NCBI GenBank assembly: GCA_016717655.1
Contig: JADKFC010000005.1
Span: 62,001 to 126,000, forward strand
Source of the DNA: Saprospiraceae bacterium
GTDB lineage: Bacteria > Bacteroidota > Bacteroidia > Chitinophagales > Saprospiraceae
DNA: 64,000 nt
Reading direction: 5' to 3'
Shown: positions 17,237 to 26,028 of the stretch, in pieces
Layout: each line of letters opens with the position of its first letter
How positions within the stretch are numbered: the stretch's first letter is position 1
Program-made: the position numbers and the translations under genes
Notes under the pieces: model-generated
What the model saw: only the letters and a program-made list of their open reading frames with translations
Database searches by the model: none
What the model was told of the DNA's origin: nothing

Positions 17237-18466
17237 TCAAATAGAATAAAGATCTTTAATAACGGAGTCCAGCAGTTTTTTTTCCTTGTCTGTTTTGGCC
17301 AACTTAATTGCTTTTTGGAAACAAACCATGGATTTTGCTACATCAGAATCGAAGTAAAGATTACCCAAGAGGGCCCATTTGAATTGAGAATCGGGTATAT
17401 TATAATGGGATAATTGTAATAGTGCAGCATCATTGCCGTGGACACGGGCATAGGCATACATTTTGTTGAGCAAAATGAGGTCAGAGGGCATTAATTGGTA
17501 GAGCAAATCATAGAGATGAAGGATGGTGGTCCACTTAGCCAGTGATGGATCCGGTTGACAATACATAGCAGCGATGGTAGCTTCGAGGTGAAAGCGAGAA
17601 TAGGTATCACCAGTGGAGGATTGGTGCAAAAGCCTGGTCCCTTCCGAAATGTGAAAAGTGTCCCATTGGTTGATGTCCTGGTCTTTGTAGAGAATCAATT
17701 CACCCATCCTGCCGGTCCTGGCTTTGATTCGTGCATACTGGAAATGCATGAGGGCCATCAACGCCTTGACCTTAGGATATTGATCATTAAAAGCTTCTAT
17801 CAACATCTGATTAAGGCGCATGGCTTCCCGGCACAGGTCTTCGCGGATGACATCGGGGTGGTGTTCAGAATAGTAACCCTCGCTGTACAAGAGGTAGAGT
17901 GTAGTAAGCACATTGTCGATGCGTGATCCCAGTGCGGTGTCATCGGGTAATGCAAGGTGTTGACCGGCATCGCGGAGTTGGAGGCGGGCCCTGTACAGCC
18001 GTTTGTTGATGACTTCCTTATTGGTGATAAAAGCAGTGGCAATCTCATCGATGCCAAAGCCACAGAGGGTGCGCAGTGCCAGGGCAATTTGTGCCTCCGG
18101 CGGATTACAGGGATGACAGCAAACAAAAATCATTTGCAGTTGACTGTCAGAAATGAGTTGGGAGAGGTCCTGCTCCTGTTCATCGACTTGGGGTACGGTC
18201 ATGAGCTCTGCCCTACCCTTTTCTTTCCAGTGTTTGTTTCTGTTGATCAGATTGAGGGCTTTGTTGATGGCCACCTTGTACAACCAGCCGGCAGGATTGT
18301 CGGGGACACCGTTGTAGGGCCATGATTCAAGGGCAGCCACAAAGGTATCAGAGGTGATATCATCTGCATCCGCCATAAATTCCACACCGAATTTGTTGCA
18401 CAACAAGGCACTGATCTTCGCAAATTCGGTGCGGAAAAGATGTGGAATGAGGGCTGCTTCCATCAA
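17237..18466 (-). CDS. ECF42-type RNA polymerase sigma factor with C-terminal TPR-like domain
   Basis: 409 residues. Sigma region 2 is at the N-terminus (FGVEFMADADDITSDTFVAA, then NPAGWLYKVAINKALNLINR). Region 4 is at ~125-185 (IALALRTLCGFGIDEIATAF, NKRLYRARLQLRD). A ~220-residue C-terminal domain follows (LYLLYSEGYYSEH, EAMRLNQMLIEAF, ALMALMHFQYARIKARTGR). This long C-terminus and the adjacency to a DGPF/YCII protein define the ECF42 group, which has no classical anti-sigma factor; the C-terminal domain is thought to control activity. Its start overlaps the YCII stop by 4 bp, so the two are coupled. The gene lies directly next to repeat array 1. Confidence 0.9.
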   Translation of the reverse strand: MMEAALIPHLFRTEFAKISALLCNKFGVEFMADADDITSDTFVAALESWPYNGVPDNPAGWLYKVAINKALNLINRNKHWKEKGRAELMTVPQVDEQEQDLSQLISDSQLQMIFVCCHPCNPPEAQIALALRTLCGFGIDEIATAFITNKEVINKRLYRARLQLRDAGQHLALPDDTALGSRIDNVLTTLYLLYSEGYYSEHHPDVIREDLCREAMRLNQMLIEAFNDQYPKVKALMALMHFQYARIKARTGRMGELILYKDQDINQWDTFHISEGTRLLHQSSTGDTYSRFHLEATIAAMYCQPDPSLAKWTTILHLYDLLYQLMPSDLILLNKMYAYARVHGNDAALLQLSHYNIPDSQFKWALLGNLYFDSDVAKSMVCFQKAIKLAKTDKEKKLLDSVIKDLYSI

Positions 18467-18796
18467 TGCACGCCGTCGTTGGAAGCAATCAACCTTACTT
18501 CAACGCTATTGCCTTCCCCCTGTAAAACCGGGCAGCCCTTTGCAAATTCTACGGCTTCTTCTACCGATTCGGCCTTAACCACAATCAGTCCTCCGATGGT
18601 TTCCTTGATGTCGCCAAAAGGGCCATTGGTTACTACTGCCTTGCTATCCCTGGTTTCCTGTGCCACTGACAAATTTGTTTTGGGCAGCGATGCCATTGAT
18701 CCAGTTCATGGTCTGCTGCATCCATTCCTGCATTTGTTCGGGTGAAGCAATTTTGCCACCATCTTCATGGCGCATGATAAGTGCATATTGTTGCAT
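18463..18796 (-). pseudogene. YCII/DGPF-domain protein, frameshifted
   Basis: The frame from the ATG at 18796 encodes MQQYALIMRHEDGGKIASPE, EWMQQTMNWINGIAAQNKFV and SGTGNQG, then hits TAG at 18646-18644. The overlapping frame continues DSKAVVTNGPFGDIKETIGG, LIVVKAESVEEAVEFAKGCP and VEVRLI to the stop at 18463. NGPFGDIKE matches the DGPF-type YCII signature. Dropping one base between about 18645 and 18690 gives a 110-residue protein, normal for the family. YCII/DGPF proteins are the conserved partners of ECF42 sigma factors, and the gene here is directly upstream of one. A one-base insertion or read error is likely. Confidence 0.8.
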
Positions 18797-18991
18797 TGGT
18801 TTCTAATTTGGAGTAAATAAAAGTAATATCGATGATATGACAAATGAGAAAGAGGAAATTGGACAAGGAGGAAGAAGAAAAAATGCGATGGGGTTGGGCA
18901 TATTCCTATTTAACGCCTTCGGCGTTATTTGTTTCTGTCAATGATCACAGTTACAGTTGTCGGACACCTCAGATTCCCGGTACCCCTGGCC

Positions 18992-20170
18992 TCATTTCAA
19001 ATAGGCATCAATCCAGGTGGTGAGTTCTTCACCATGCAGGTTTTTGGCCAAAATGCGACCCTCTTTATCCAGAAGATAGTTGGCAGGGATGGTGGAGATG
19101 CCCAGGGTTTGAAAGAGGGGCGACTCATCACCCAACAGGTGGGAGGCGTGGAGCCATCTATCTGCTGCATCTTTGGAAATGGCATTTTTCCAGGAGCGAT
19201 CATCGGAGTCGAGGGCATAGCCAATGATTTGTAAGCCTGCTTCGTGGTACTTTTCCCAGATGGGGCCCAGCACTTTTTTGTTTTCAATTCTGCAAGGACC
19301 ACACCATGAGGCCCAGAGATCGATGATGGTGAGCCGGGAACCCAAAAGGGAGAACACTTTTTTTTCGGTGCCATCATCCATGGGCAGTGGGAAGTCGGGG
19401 AAGAGGTCGCCCTTTTTAGCGGCAAGGCCACCGGTTTTGACTTTACTACACAATTGGGCGATCATGGGATGGGAAGCTGCTTGATTCTCCCACTTTTTAC
19501 AAAAGCCAAACAGTTCATCGGAGCTCCTTTCGAAGTCGCCCTCGGGCGTTGCCCAACGCATGGCAAGGAGGGCCACCGAAACATGGGGCGTGGCCAGGGC
19601 AAAGTCGAAAAGTGCTTTTTTGAATTCGTGGTGTGCCTTGTGTTGTTCAATAAGATTTTCTTCATTGACTGCTTCGAGCTTGGCCAGGTGTTGGTTAAAT
19701 GCATTATTACGCAGTACTATGAGTTCGCTGATTTGTGCATTGATCTCATCGAGATGTGTCCACTGTGCTGTTTTCTGGAATTGACCGGCATTGGCGGTAA
19801 GGACCATGGCTTTACCACTATAAACGAAGGGCAGGTAGTTGGATAGGTTGGGATCTTCATGGGTAAGTTTGTTGTTGTACTTTTCGCTGGTTGACTGGAT
19901 GGCGAGGGCATAAAATCCGTTACCGGGTATTTTGGTAAATGCAAAGCTGCCCGCCTGATCTACCTTGGCAGAATCAAGTATTGTGCCCTGATAGGGAGAT
20001 ACCAGTGATTCGTAGGTAGGAAAGGAAAGAAGATAAACCACTTTTTTCAAGTCGGCCCTCTCCCACTCTATTTTGCCTGATACAGGTGACTTGGTGCAAG
20101 CGGTGCTTGTGATAAAAAGAGATAAAGTGATGAAGAGCAACAATCGGGAAAATGCAGTTGCGTATAGCAT
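18992..20170 (-). CDS. TlpA/ResA-like thiol-disulfide oxidoreductase lipoprotein
   Basis: 392 residues. The lipoprotein signal ends ITSTAC (lipobox Cys ~25). Residues ~30-130 form a beta-rich DUF4369-like domain (FPTYESLVSPYQGTILDSAK, GSFAFTKIPGNGFYALAI). Residues ~130-240 are helical. From ~255 comes a thioredoxin fold with the active site WASWCGPCR (Cys290 and Cys293) and cis-Pro in STIPANYLLD. Such proteins reduce or isomerise disulfides of exported proteins or cytochromes in the periplasm. The gene lies between the two 172-bp repeat arrays, in the same orientation as the sigma factor and YCII pair. Confidence 0.9.
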   Translation of the reverse strand: MLYATAFSRLLLFITLSLFITSTACTKSPVSGKIEWERADLKKVVYLLSFPTYESLVSPYQGTILDSAKVDQAGSFAFTKIPGNGFYALAIQSTSEKYNNKLTHEDPNLSNYLPFVYSGKAMVLTANAGQFQKTAQWTHLDEINAQISELIVLRNNAFNQHLAKLEAVNEENLIEQHKAHHEFKKALFDFALATPHVSVALLAMRWATPEGDFERSSDELFGFCKKWENQAASHPMIAQLCSKVKTGGLAAKKGDLFPDFPLPMDDGTEKKVFSLLGSRLTIIDLWASWCGPCRIENKKVLGPIWEKYHEAGLQIIGYALDSDDRSWKNAISKDAADRWLHASHLLGDESPLFQTLGISTIPANYLLDKEGRILAKNLHGEELTTWIDAYLK

Positions 20171-20195
20171 GAAAAGGAATTTTGAACAAAGATAG

Positions 20196-20236
20196 GGAAA
20201 ATAGGGGTTAGGGGCTAGGGGCTAAGGGTTATGAAT
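20196..20236 (+). repeat. G-rich TAGGGG-type short repeats
   Basis: Several G3-G4 runs separated by TTA or CTA (AGGGGTTAGGGGCTAGGGGC) could form a G-quadruplex. Similar G-rich DNA is at 30484-30553, and a complementary CCCCTAACCCC stretch lies near 5060. Confidence 0.6.
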
Positions 20237-20259
20237 GGTACCTGTAGTTTACATTTCCC

Positions 20260-20870
20260 ACCAATAGACCTTTTATATCATAAAGAGATGCAGCAGGATT
20301 TAAACATTAAGGGAATTGAGAGAATTTAGGGCTTATATCTTAATTACCTTCATTCTCTTAATGATAAAAAAAATACCCAATCTCTTTATTTGGGGAAAAG
20401 TCTATGTGTGGTACCTACTCCATGCAGTATCCACACATAGACCTTTCTCATCATAAAGAGAATCGGCAACATTTAAACATTAAGGGAATTGAGGGAATTA
20501 AGGGCTTATATCTTAATTACCTTCATTCTCTTAATGATAAAAAAAATCCCCAATCTCTTTCTTTGGGAATAAGTCTATGTGTGGTACTTACTCAAGACAT
20601 TAACCTCATATAGACCTACCTCATTATAAAGAGATTCAGCAGGATTTAAACATTAAGGGAATTGAGGGAATTAAGGGCTGATATCTTAATTACCTTCATT
20701 CTCTTAATGATAAAAAAAATCCCCATTCTCTTTCTTTGGGAATAAGTCTATGTGTGGTACTTACTCAAGACATTACCCTCATATAGACCTACCTCATTTT
20801 AAAGAGATTCAGCAGGATTTAAACATTTAGGGAATTGAGGGAATTAAGGGTTTATATCTTAATACTGTCA
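20260..20870. repeat. Array 2 of ~172-bp long-hairpin repeats
   Basis: Four units start near 20260, 20434, 20605 and 20778, in the same orientation as array 1. All are of the A subtype (AAGGGAATTGAGGGAATTAA core, GATAAAAAAAATCCCCA before the closing arm). The last unit is cut off after TATATCTTAATA, about 65 bp before the DtxR-type gene. Unit ends show the same CACATAGAC/GTCTATGTG inversion, drifting to CTCATATAGACC in units 3 and 4. Confidence 0.85.
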
Positions 20871-20888
20871 AGGTATCAAAATAAATTT

Positions 20889-20916
20889 AAACTAATCTAA
20901 ATTTTTTGTTTAGTTT
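20889..20916. promoter_or_regulatory. Candidate metalloregulator operator/promoter before the DtxR-type gene
   Basis: The arms AAACTAA (20889-20895) and TTAGTTT (20910-20916) form an inverted repeat; extended arms agree at 11 of 14 positions. The right arm overlaps TAGTTTTG (20911-20918), a TAnnTTTG -7 box, 17 bp before the start codon. An operator on top of the promoter would fit autoregulation by the encoded metal-dependent repressor. Binding is inferred only. Confidence 0.45.
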
Positions 20917-20934
20917 TGTATAAAATATTATTTC

Positions 20935-21594
20935 ATGCTTTCTTTTACCGAGGAAAACTACCTCAAGGCCATCTTTAAGATATCAGAAAAGGAAAAAAAG
21001 TCGGCTTCGACCAATTCACTGGCGAGGCATTTGGATACTACACCGGCATCTGTGACAGACATGCTGAAGCGGTTGGCAGAGAAGGAGATGATCCATTATG
21101 AGCGGTATAAGGGAGTGACCCTGACCGCAGAGGGTAATCGAATAGCAACTTCCCTGATCCGCAGACACCGGCTTTGGGAGGTGTTTTTAGTGGAAAAGCT
21201 ACGCTTTGATTGGGAGCATGTACACGATTTGGCAGAAGAGCTGGAGCACATTTATTCCGAAGAGCTGATTTCGAGGCTGGATGCCTTTTTGAATTACCCG
21301 AAGTTTGATCCCCATGGAGATTCGATACCCAATGCAGAAGGAAAGTTTACCATACGCAACCAGATGCCATTGTCGGATTTGATGACGGGACAGAGCTGCC
21401 AGGTTTTGGGCGTCAAGGAGCACAGCAATGCCTTTTTGAGGTACCTCAACCAGATTAAGGTAAAACCCGGTACCCAGATCAAAATTGAAGAACGCATAGA
21501 ATTTGACGCCTCACTGCGCGTATTGATTGACCAGAAAGAAAGAAGTACCATCTCGGATTCGGTAGCACAAAGTCTGCTGGTAAAAAGAATATGA
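20935..21594 (+). CDS. DtxR/MntR/TroR-type metal-dependent repressor
   Basis: 219 residues with an N-terminal winged helix (SFTEENYLKAIFKISEKEKK, SLARHLDTTPASVTDMLKRL), a dimerisation helix region (RLWEVFLVEKLRFDWEHVHD, AEELEHIYSEELISRLD) and a C-terminal FeoA/SH3-like domain (LSDLMTGQSCQVLGVKEHSN). Metal-binding candidates include His and Glu in the E-H-x-x-D-x-A-E-E-L-E-H segment. It would sense Mn2+, Fe2+ or Zn2+ and repress the transporter genes that follow with a 4-bp overlap. A possible operator is at 20889-20916. Confidence 0.92.
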   Translation: MLSFTEENYLKAIFKISEKEKKSASTNSLARHLDTTPASVTDMLKRLAEKEMIHYERYKGVTLTAEGNRIATSLIRRHRLWEVFLVEKLRFDWEHVHDLAEELEHIYSEELISRLDAFLNYPKFDPHGDSIPNAEGKFTIRNQMPLSDLMTGQSCQVLGVKEHSNAFLRYLNQIKVKPGTQIKIEERIEFDASLRVLIDQKERSTISDSVAQSLLVKRI

Positions 21595-22571
21595 GATTAT
21601 TATTTTGGACATTGGCCATATTGGGGACGCTTACCCTCCAGGCAGAAAAACCGCTGGTGGTGGCTTCGGCCTCCATCTTTGCCGATATGGCGCGCAACAT
21701 TGGTGGGGATAAGATTGAGGTCCGCTCCATCGTACCCATTGGAGGCGATCCGCACCGCTACGAAGCGACTCCTGACGATGCTGCCCTGCTGGCCAAAGCC
21801 GATCTCATCCTCATCAATGGTCTCACCTTTGAGGGATGGATCAACGAGGTTATAGCCAACTCCGGTAGCAAGGCAATGGTAAAACTAATTACTACCGGTA
21901 TCACACCCATCAGCAGTCAGATCCACTCGGGGGCCACCGATCCCCATGCCTGGATGGACGCGGAAAACGGGTTGATCTACATACGCAATATCCGCGACGG
22001 CCTCATTGCCATTGACCCGCAAAATGCCAATTTTTATGAGCAACAGCACGCCCGGTACAGCCAACAACTGCAGGAGCTCCACCAATACATAAAGCTGCGC
22101 ATGGCGAGCATACCGCCCCAGCACCGCATCCTCATTACTTCGCACGATGCGTTTTCTTATTTTGGGAATAAGTACGGTCTCACCATCAGTGCCATGATGG
22201 GAGTATCTACCGAGGCCGATGCCCAGACCTCTGACATGGCCCGGGTGGTGGAGGCCCTCGAAAAAAACAAGGTGCCTGCCATTTTTATCGAAAGCACCAT
22301 CAATCCCAAGATGCTGCAGCAAATAGCGCGCGACCACAAGGTGGTCATTGGAGGCAGCCTGTACGCCGACTCTGTGGGTGAGCCGGGCACACCGGGTGAA
22401 AGCTACGTGGGCATGTTGCGCCACAATGCCGATGTGATCTCCAATGCCCTGGGTCAAAGTCTGCCCGCCGATAAGATGGCCGGACAAACACTGAACTGGC
22501 CGCTCTATGGCATCCTCATTCTTTTACTGGCCCTTAGCTGGGTAGTGTTCATTAAATTTCTGAAAAAATGA
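21591..22571 (+). CDS. TroA/ZnuA-type metal-binding protein with a C-terminal membrane anchor
   Basis: 326 residues, cluster A-I solute-binding protein. The signal peptide ends LTLQA. Predicted metal ligands: His55 (DPHRYE), His119 (DPHAWMD), His185 (TSHDAFSYF) and Asp260 (LYADSVG), the three-His-plus-Asp set of TroA/ZnuA rather than the Glu-containing PsaA set. Zn or Mn/Fe transport is therefore the best guess. The last ~25 residues (WPLYGILILLLALSWVVFIK) form a transmembrane helix, unusual for this family, where a lipid anchor or soluble form is normal. The gene overlaps both neighbours by 4 bp in an ATGA pattern. Confidence 0.9.
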   Translation: MRLLFWTLAILGTLTLQAEKPLVVASASIFADMARNIGGDKIEVRSIVPIGGDPHRYEATPDDAALLAKADLILINGLTFEGWINEVIANSGSKAMVKLITTGITPISSQIHSGATDPHAWMDAENGLIYIRNIRDGLIAIDPQNANFYEQQHARYSQQLQELHQYIKLRMASIPPQHRILITSHDAFSYFGNKYGLTISAMMGVSTEADAQTSDMARVVEALEKNKVPAIFIESTINPKMLQQIARDHKVVIGGSLYADSVGEPGTPGESYVGMLRHNADVISNALGQSLPADKMAGQTLNWPLYGILILLLALSWVVFIKFLKK

Positions 22572-23311
22572 AAGCAACAACATTGCCCATCCAGGTAGAA
22601 GGACTGTCGGTTTCGTACGGCAACAAACGCATCCTCAGCAATGTCTTTCTCGAGGTGGAAGCAGGACACATCTATGGTTTGATTGGTCCCAATGGGGCCG
22701 GAAAATCTACCCTCTTTAAATCCATCCTCGGTCTGATCGAAGTCCACGCCGGACAGATCCGCGTTTTTGGTGGCGATGTCAATGATTACCGTCCCCAACT
22801 CTCTTACGTACCCCAAAAAGATGAGATCGACTGGGACTTCCCCGCTACAGTAAAAGACATTGTACTGATGGGTCGTTATCCGCACAAGCGCCTGCTACAG
22901 TCGCTCAATAAAGACGACCACCGCATCGCCCGCGAAGCCATGGAAGAACTGGGCATCTTCGATCTGGCAGACCGACAGATAGGCCAGTTGTCCGGCGGTC
23001 AGCAGCAGCGCGTATTCATAGCCCGTGCCCTCTGCCAGCAAGCCGACCTCCTCTTTTTTGATGAACCCTTTGTGGGCGTTGACATGGCCACAGAATCCAA
23101 AATAATCGCGATTATGAAACGCCTGGCCGCTGAAGGAAAAACCCTTTTGGTAGTTCACCACGATCTTACTACAGTACCTCAATATTTCAGCAAGGTCATA
23201 CTGATCAATCAACGACTCATTGCCGCCGGAAACACAGATGCTGTTTTTACACAAGACAACATAGCCATGTGTTATGGTGGACAGATGGGTATGTTGCAAA
23301 GGGTGAGGTAG
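22568..23311 (+). CDS. ABC transporter ATPase for metal uptake (MntB/ZnuC-like)
   Basis: 247 residues: Walker A GPNGAGKS at 40-47, Q-loop YVPQKDEIDWDFPAT typical of manganese/zinc ATPases, signature LSGGQQQR, Walker B LLFFDEPF and H-switch VVHHDL. It pairs with the upstream binding protein to power uptake. A membrane permease normally follows as the next gene, but here the operon ends and a hairpin-repeat array begins five bases later. No permease is seen in the window. Confidence 0.92.
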   Translation: MKATTLPIQVEGLSVSYGNKRILSNVFLEVEAGHIYGLIGPNGAGKSTLFKSILGLIEVHAGQIRVFGGDVNDYRPQLSYVPQKDEIDWDFPATVKDIVLMGRYPHKRLLQSLNKDDHRIAREAMEELGIFDLADRQIGQLSGGQQQRVFIARALCQQADLLFFDEPFVGVDMATESKIIAIMKRLAAEGKTLLVVHHDLTTVPQYFSKVILINQRLIAAGNTDAVFTQDNIAMCYGGQMGMLQRVR

Positions 23312-23315
23312 GTTG

Positions 23316-23430
23316 GGCAATGCTCGGTGCTTTGCACCTCGCGCAATACGCTTCGCTTAGAGCAATGCGCCTTCGGCTTAGTGCAATGCGGCTACGCCTT
23401 AGTTCAATGCGGCTGCGCCTTAGTATAACT
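23316..23430 (+). repeat. Tandem array of 22-24-bp mini-hairpins
   Basis: Same family and orientation as 6608-6725: GCAATACGCTTCGCTTAGA, GCAATGCGCCTTCGGCTTAG, GCAATGCGGCTACGCCTTAG, TCAATGCGGCTGCGCCTTAG. It ends with TATAACTGAGTGGTTT, matching GATGACTGAAGGGTTT at the end of the first array, so a fixed 3' flank may be part of the element. Confidence 0.78.
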
Positions 23431-23455
23431 GAGTGGTTTCAGCAAAGCTGAAAAA

Positions 23456-23496
23456 ATTGATCCCTACATGCCGCTGGTATGTAGGGATCAATTTAA
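23456..23496. repeat. Palindrome AAATTGATCCCTACAT...
   Basis: The arms AAATTGATCCCTACAT and ATGTAGGGATCAATTT (23456-23496) pair almost perfectly around a short GC-rich loop. It belongs to the TCCCTA palindrome family and could also act as a terminator-like hairpin after the metal-uptake operon. Confidence 0.7.
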
Positions 23497-23504
23497 CGAA
23501 GGCA

Positions 23505-23689
23505 CCACGCGCTAATCGCGTGGCATCGACTAAACTTATTTAGATTGCTATTTGCTGCTGGCAGGTGCTAGCAGTTCAGGCCTAAATTGGTTCACTGAAT
23601 CAAATTTTTACGGCCTTCATTCGATTTAACAAATCAAGATTTGCAATCTCATGGAGAACCACGCGCTAATCGCGTGGCATCGACTAAAC
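23505..23689. repeat. Two identical 31-bp repeats with a CCACGCG hairpin
   Basis: CCACGCGCTAATCGCGTGG followed by CATCGACTAAAC occurs at 23505-23535 and again at 23659-23689 in the same orientation, 154 bp apart. Each contains a hairpin (CCACGCG/CGCGTGG). The DNA between is non-coding. Confidence 0.75.
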
Positions 23690-23784
23690 CTTTTAATCTT
23701 AGAGCATTAACTGTGCAAGGAAGAAGGTGTACAGTACAGATAAGCCAAAATTAAATGGAGTGACTAAGCGAACTTTGTATTATA

Positions 23785-25337
23785 TCATTGTTTTATGAAT
23801 TTTTTGGCCTCTAGAAATCCATTATTTTGATCCCGAAGTTCCACGAAGTAAATGCCAGAAGGGAGGGAGGATATGTCTAATTGAACTGATTTATGAGAAA
23901 TATCGGGAAGAGAGAAGGTAGTATAAATTTTGCCGGAGGCATCTAGTATTAGAATTGAACTGACAATGCTAAAATCAGCGTACTTGATTGTAACAAAGTT
24001 GTCTGCAGGATTAGGAAAGAGCAACAACAAGTTTTTTTTAGGATCCATTTGATCAAAAACAAGATTGAGATCTGTCTTTTTAACATTGCCGTTTTTATCA
24101 GTTTTTAACAACCAAGAATAACGATGTTTGTAATAGGCCTCACCATAACAAAGTATGTCACCATCTGCAGTTTCTTCAATATCAGAAATCCAGGTATCAT
24201 TATACTCCCCTATACTATCCACTTTAAAATGCAAATAGGAGTTGTAAAACAGAAGATTGCCATTGCTGTCCATCTTGCCTAATGAGCCAGCCAGATAATC
24301 TTCTTCTTCTGTAATTCCTTTTATTAAAGATTGACCACCCCCAAATAAAATGAAATTATCATGCGTCTTTTTAAGCATTGAATGAGGAAATGGGTTCTCA
24401 TTCTCATAAGCTTTGGGAAACAATACGCGCTTTAATATTTTGTCATTCTTGATGTCGTAAATCAACATCACTTTGGTAAAAAAAATATAAGGATACTCAT
24501 TTGCGTTCATATTGTATTTCAAACCCGAAATAAATAATATACTATCGTTTAACGTACAAATATTTCCATTATTTAAAACCAACTTTTCTGAATCAAATAA
24601 GTTTTTGCCCTTCCATATAACATCCCCCTTCTTATTGATTTTAACAAAATAGACAGAAGAGGGAAGGTTATACTTTCTTCGCAGCTCATACTCAGAAAAA
24701 CCTACAAGTATCATTTCATCAGATGTAATTGCGGCCTTCGAACCTAATACATATTCATTTGAAATATTATCGCCATAGAACCTGTATACAAAAGAGAAAT
24801 CATCATTTAATATTAATATACCCGGCAATGCATTAAAATCATCAGGATTTCCAAAACGAGAGGAAAAATATATATAATACTTGTTTTCAATTTTTTCAAT
24901 ATCATTGAGAAATCCTACTCTTCCAGGAATACTTTTAAGGGATATCTTTCTTTGTGTAATTCTCTTTAATCCTACATCATATTCAAGGACTATAAGAGAC
25001 TCCAGCTCATATGCATATGTTATATATTTAACTACATTTTTCTCAACCCAAGTTTCTTGGTGGTAATAAAAATAATAACTCACAGTACTATCAAGAAACG
25101 AATTTTGCCTAATTAAATCGCCTGTTTTCTTATCATACTCGCTTACAATAACTTTTGGAATTCCAAAATTGGGTCCACCAAGGTTAAAACCTATATAAAA
25201 GCTATCTGTTTCAACTATAGCAGCCCCCAACTTTGAGATGTATTAAAATCATATACTTTGTTATAGTTCTGCCCCAATAAATACCTATGGACAAATATCA
25301 AGAATACAAAAATCAATAATATTGTATTATACTTCAT
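23785..25337 (-). pseudogene. Secreted T9SS-sorted protein with frameshifted N-terminus
   Basis: The intact frame from 25230 to 23785 encodes 481 residues: a beta-rich body with kelch-like wording (AAIVETDSFYIGFNLGG, GDIIRQ-type repeats, DILCYGEAYYKHRYSWLLKT) and a C-terminal type A T9SS sorting domain (LLLLFPNPADNFVTIKYAD, SGIYFVELRD). No signal peptide is in this frame. A second frame from the ATG at 25337 encodes MKYNTILLIFVFLIFVHRYL, LGQNYNKVYDFNTSQSWG, and stops shortly after. Adding one base to the run of five C at 25228-25232 joins the frames into a ~517-residue exported protein. Codons are visibly AT-rich compared with flanking genes. Function unknown. Confidence 0.75.
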
Positions 25338-25384
25338 ATCAGGCATTTCTTCAATTTAACCAGTTTTGATGACTTTAATAAATT

Positions 25385-25990
25385 TTATTCATTTTCGCTG
25401 TTCTCAATATACTTTAATCTTGCTACTACTCTAAACTTAATATAAGCTGAGAATTCAAATTCACCTCTTTCAGCCATTGATAATATTTTCCGCAATCTAT
25501 CTTTTAAAGGAAAAATTTGATGCGCTTCACCAACAATGTACTCAAGATCTATTTTATTATATGCATCTTGTCTTTCTCTCTTTAATTCGTAAAAATTAAG
25601 ATTCAATATATCGTCAATATCATGCTGAAAAATCATCACTTCAGAAGTCAATGACGCATCTTCAGAATAGGACAATGTATCTATATGATCATTTTTACGT
25701 GGATCAATATTTAAATTTACATTCCCTTTCTTTGTATCACAATGTTCAATTTTATTGCCTTTCAGTTTGTCTGTATAATAGTTACCCGAACAAACAGCTA
25801 AAAAATTGTCAAACTCAAGACCTGAGCCTGCAGATTGTGGTATAAAGTGTTCAATAAAAACTGTATCCAGTTTTCTTTCACAGTAAGCACAGTGATTCAT
25901 TTGGAGTACCCTGAGTGTACTCTTTGTCTCCTGCATGCAGTCTCCTTGCAAATGACTATAGTTGTTGGTTACTTTGCGCAACTCTTTCAA
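25385..25990 (-). CDS. ptuB: Septu-like HNH endonuclease (PtuB/TIGR02646-type), start disrupted
   Basis: The intact frame gives 201 residues starting at a TTG. HNH features: HCAYCERK, then IEHFIPQSAGSGLEFDNFLA (E-H and D-N of the fold), VCSGNYY and HCDTKKGN. In Septu systems this nuclease is encoded after an ATPase and restricts phage. The true start is probably the ATG at 26032, which overlaps the ATPase stop in an ATGA pattern: it encodes MKLIVIPNEY, then a TAA at 26002-26000, then PECLKELRKVTNN in the same frame. The gene therefore has an in-frame stop at codon 11, or re-initiates at TTG. The second Cys pair of the usual C-x-x-C-N motif is only partly present. Very AT-rich, suggesting transfer. 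Confidence 0.75.
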   Translation of the reverse strand: MKELRKVTNNYSHLQGDCMQETKSTLRVLQMNHCAYCERKLDTVFIEHFIPQSAGSGLEFDNFLAVCSGNYYTDKLKGNKIEHCDTKKGNVNLNIDPRKNDHIDTLSYSEDASLTSEVMIFQHDIDDILNLNFYELKRERQDAYNKIDLEYIVGEAHQIFPLKDRLRKILSMAERGEFEFSAYIKFRVVARLKYIENSENE

Positions 25991-26028
25991 ACATTCAGGT
26001 TAATATTCATTCGGGATTACTATTAATT

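Noticed and set aside
20260..20870. Integron attC cassette array
   Set aside because: Hairpins lack the conserved GTTRRRY/RYYYAAC core boxes, no cassette ORFs lie between units and no integrase is seen.
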